From the NCBI GenBank assembly GCA_024762755.1, contig JANTGX010000174.1:1-5358 (forward strand): a stretch of DNA of 5,358 nucleotides, in the 5' to 3' direction. The position numbers were made by a program, and so were the translations under genes. The notes under the pieces are model-generated. The model searched no databases, was not told where the DNA came from, and saw only the letters and a list, made by a program, of their open reading frames with translations. The DNA is from Gammaproteobacteria bacterium (GTDB taxonomy: Bacteria; Pseudomonadota; Gammaproteobacteria; SZUA-152). Within the stretch, counting starts at the first letter, position 1. Every line of letters begins with the position of its first letter. This document shows, in pieces, positions 4,744 to 5,358 of the stretch.

Positions 4744-5358
4744 ATGTACGAGAGATTCCCCTGTTCCGAGTCGATGCGGCGTCTGCGGGGCCTGCTGGTC
4801 CTGTTCGCCGCCCTGGCCCTCGCCGCCTGCGGCGGGCCGACCACCGATGTCTCGGCCACCGCCGGCACCGGCAGCGTGGGCATCGTGCTCACCGATGCGC
4901 CCAGCGACGACTTTGCCGAGATCAACATGACGGTGCAGGAGGTGTGGCTGTTGCCCGCCGAGGACGGCATCGGCCCCGTGCAGGTGTTCAGTGGCGAACA
5001 GACCGTCGATCTGCTGTCCCTGCGTGACCACGCCGAACTGTTCGCCCTGGGCGACGTGCCGGCCGGGCGCTACGAGAAGATCCGCCTGATCCTGAAGCGC
5101 CCCGACGGCCTGGAACTGGTGGCCCACGATGGCGAACGCTTCCATCCCAAGCTGCCCGGCAACGGCAAGCTGGATCTCAAACCGCGCGGCGGTTTCAGCG
5201 TCGCCAGTGGTCAGACCCTCTATCTGCAGATCGATGTGGACGCCGAGAAGTCCATCCACGCGCACCAGACGGGCAATGGCCGCTACCAGTTCCGTCCGGT
5301 GGTCTTCGTCGATGTCATCGGTGATGCCTTCGCCGGCAAGCTGGTGCGCCGCACCGGC
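4744..5358 (+). CDS. DUF4382 lipoprotein, 5' part (runs off the right edge)
   Basis: The first 205 residues are present and the frame is open to the window end. A lipoprotein signal peptide spans residues 1-29 (RRLR at 12-15, hydrophobic LLVLFAALALAAC), with Cys29 as the lipid anchor and Gly30-Gly31 after it, suggesting the outer membrane. From about residue 43 it matches the DUF4382 pattern: GSVGIVLTDAPSDDF, a beta strand with VQEVWLL, then FSGEQTVDLLSLRDHAELFALGDVPAGRYEKIRL, and a later FRPVVFVDV strand. DUF4382 proteins are exported and of unknown function, with a predicted beta-sandwich fold. AGGAAGG (4731-4737) lies 6 nt before ATG 4744, which fixes the start. It follows the cytochrome gene in the same direction but beyond a strong terminator. 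No cysteine-rich or heme motif is visible in the part seen. A role with the cytochrome is suggested only by proximity and shared location. Confidence 0.9.
   Translation, partial: MYERFPCSESMRRLRGLLVLFAALALAACGGPTTDVSATAGTGSVGIVLTDAPSDDFAEINMTVQEVWLLPAEDGIGPVQVFSGEQTVDLLSLRDHAELFALGDVPAGRYEKIRLILKRPDGLELVAHDGERFHPKLPGNGKLDLKPRGGFSVASGQTLYLQIDVDAEKSIHAHQTGNGRYQFRPVVFVDVIGDAFAGKLVRRTG

Overview
The window looks like a piece of a GC-rich proteobacterial chromosome, most likely from an environmental gammaproteobacterium of the sulfur-oxidising or halophilic kind. This placement is an inference. It rests on high-GC codon use, a CnoX/YbbN-type chaperedoxin of gammaproteobacterial layout (thioredoxin domain plus helical repeats, C-terminal YRRRL), lipoprotein signal peptides with Gly after the lipid-anchored Cys, a dispersed palindromic repeat of the proteobacterial REP/MITE kind, and a large multiheme c-type cytochrome.

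Layout. Bases 1-426 hold no convincing gene. They contain one strong and one weaker intrinsic terminator facing right, presumably ending a gene left of the window, then a 76-bp inverted-repeat element at 171-246. Bases 427-1275 (minus strand) encode CnoX/YbbN, a thioredoxin-TPR chaperedoxin with an intact CGPC motif. A 573-bp divergent intergenic region (1276-1848) is rich in perfect or near-perfect dyads and carries a possible sigma-54-type promoter. Bases 1849-4446 (plus strand) encode an 865-residue outer-membrane-type lipoprotein. It has an Ig-like module, a (Thr-Pro)12 stalk encoded by a hexanucleotide tandem repeat, a heme-free module of about 250 residues with an NDLGMHC motif, and nine CXXCH heme sites. 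Two hairpins follow, the second a textbook intrinsic terminator (4498-4550). From 4744 to the right edge runs the 5' part of a DUF4382 lipoprotein gene with its own ribosome binding site.

How they fit together. The cytochrome and the DUF4382 protein are both predicted to be exported, lipid-anchored and moved to the outer membrane. They are neighbours in the same orientation but separated by a strong terminator, so they are probably separate or only partly coupled transcription units. Both are preceded by a TGGCGTGT motif that resembles the -24 half of a sigma-54 promoter. The most interesting content is the nonaheme lipoprotein and its regulatory region. Its design (lipid anchor, stalk, multiheme chain) suggests a cell-surface or periplasm-facing electron carrier, possibly for extracellular electron transfer. 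Substrate, partner proteins and surface exposure cannot be read from this window. CnoX is probably functionally unrelated and merely divergent.
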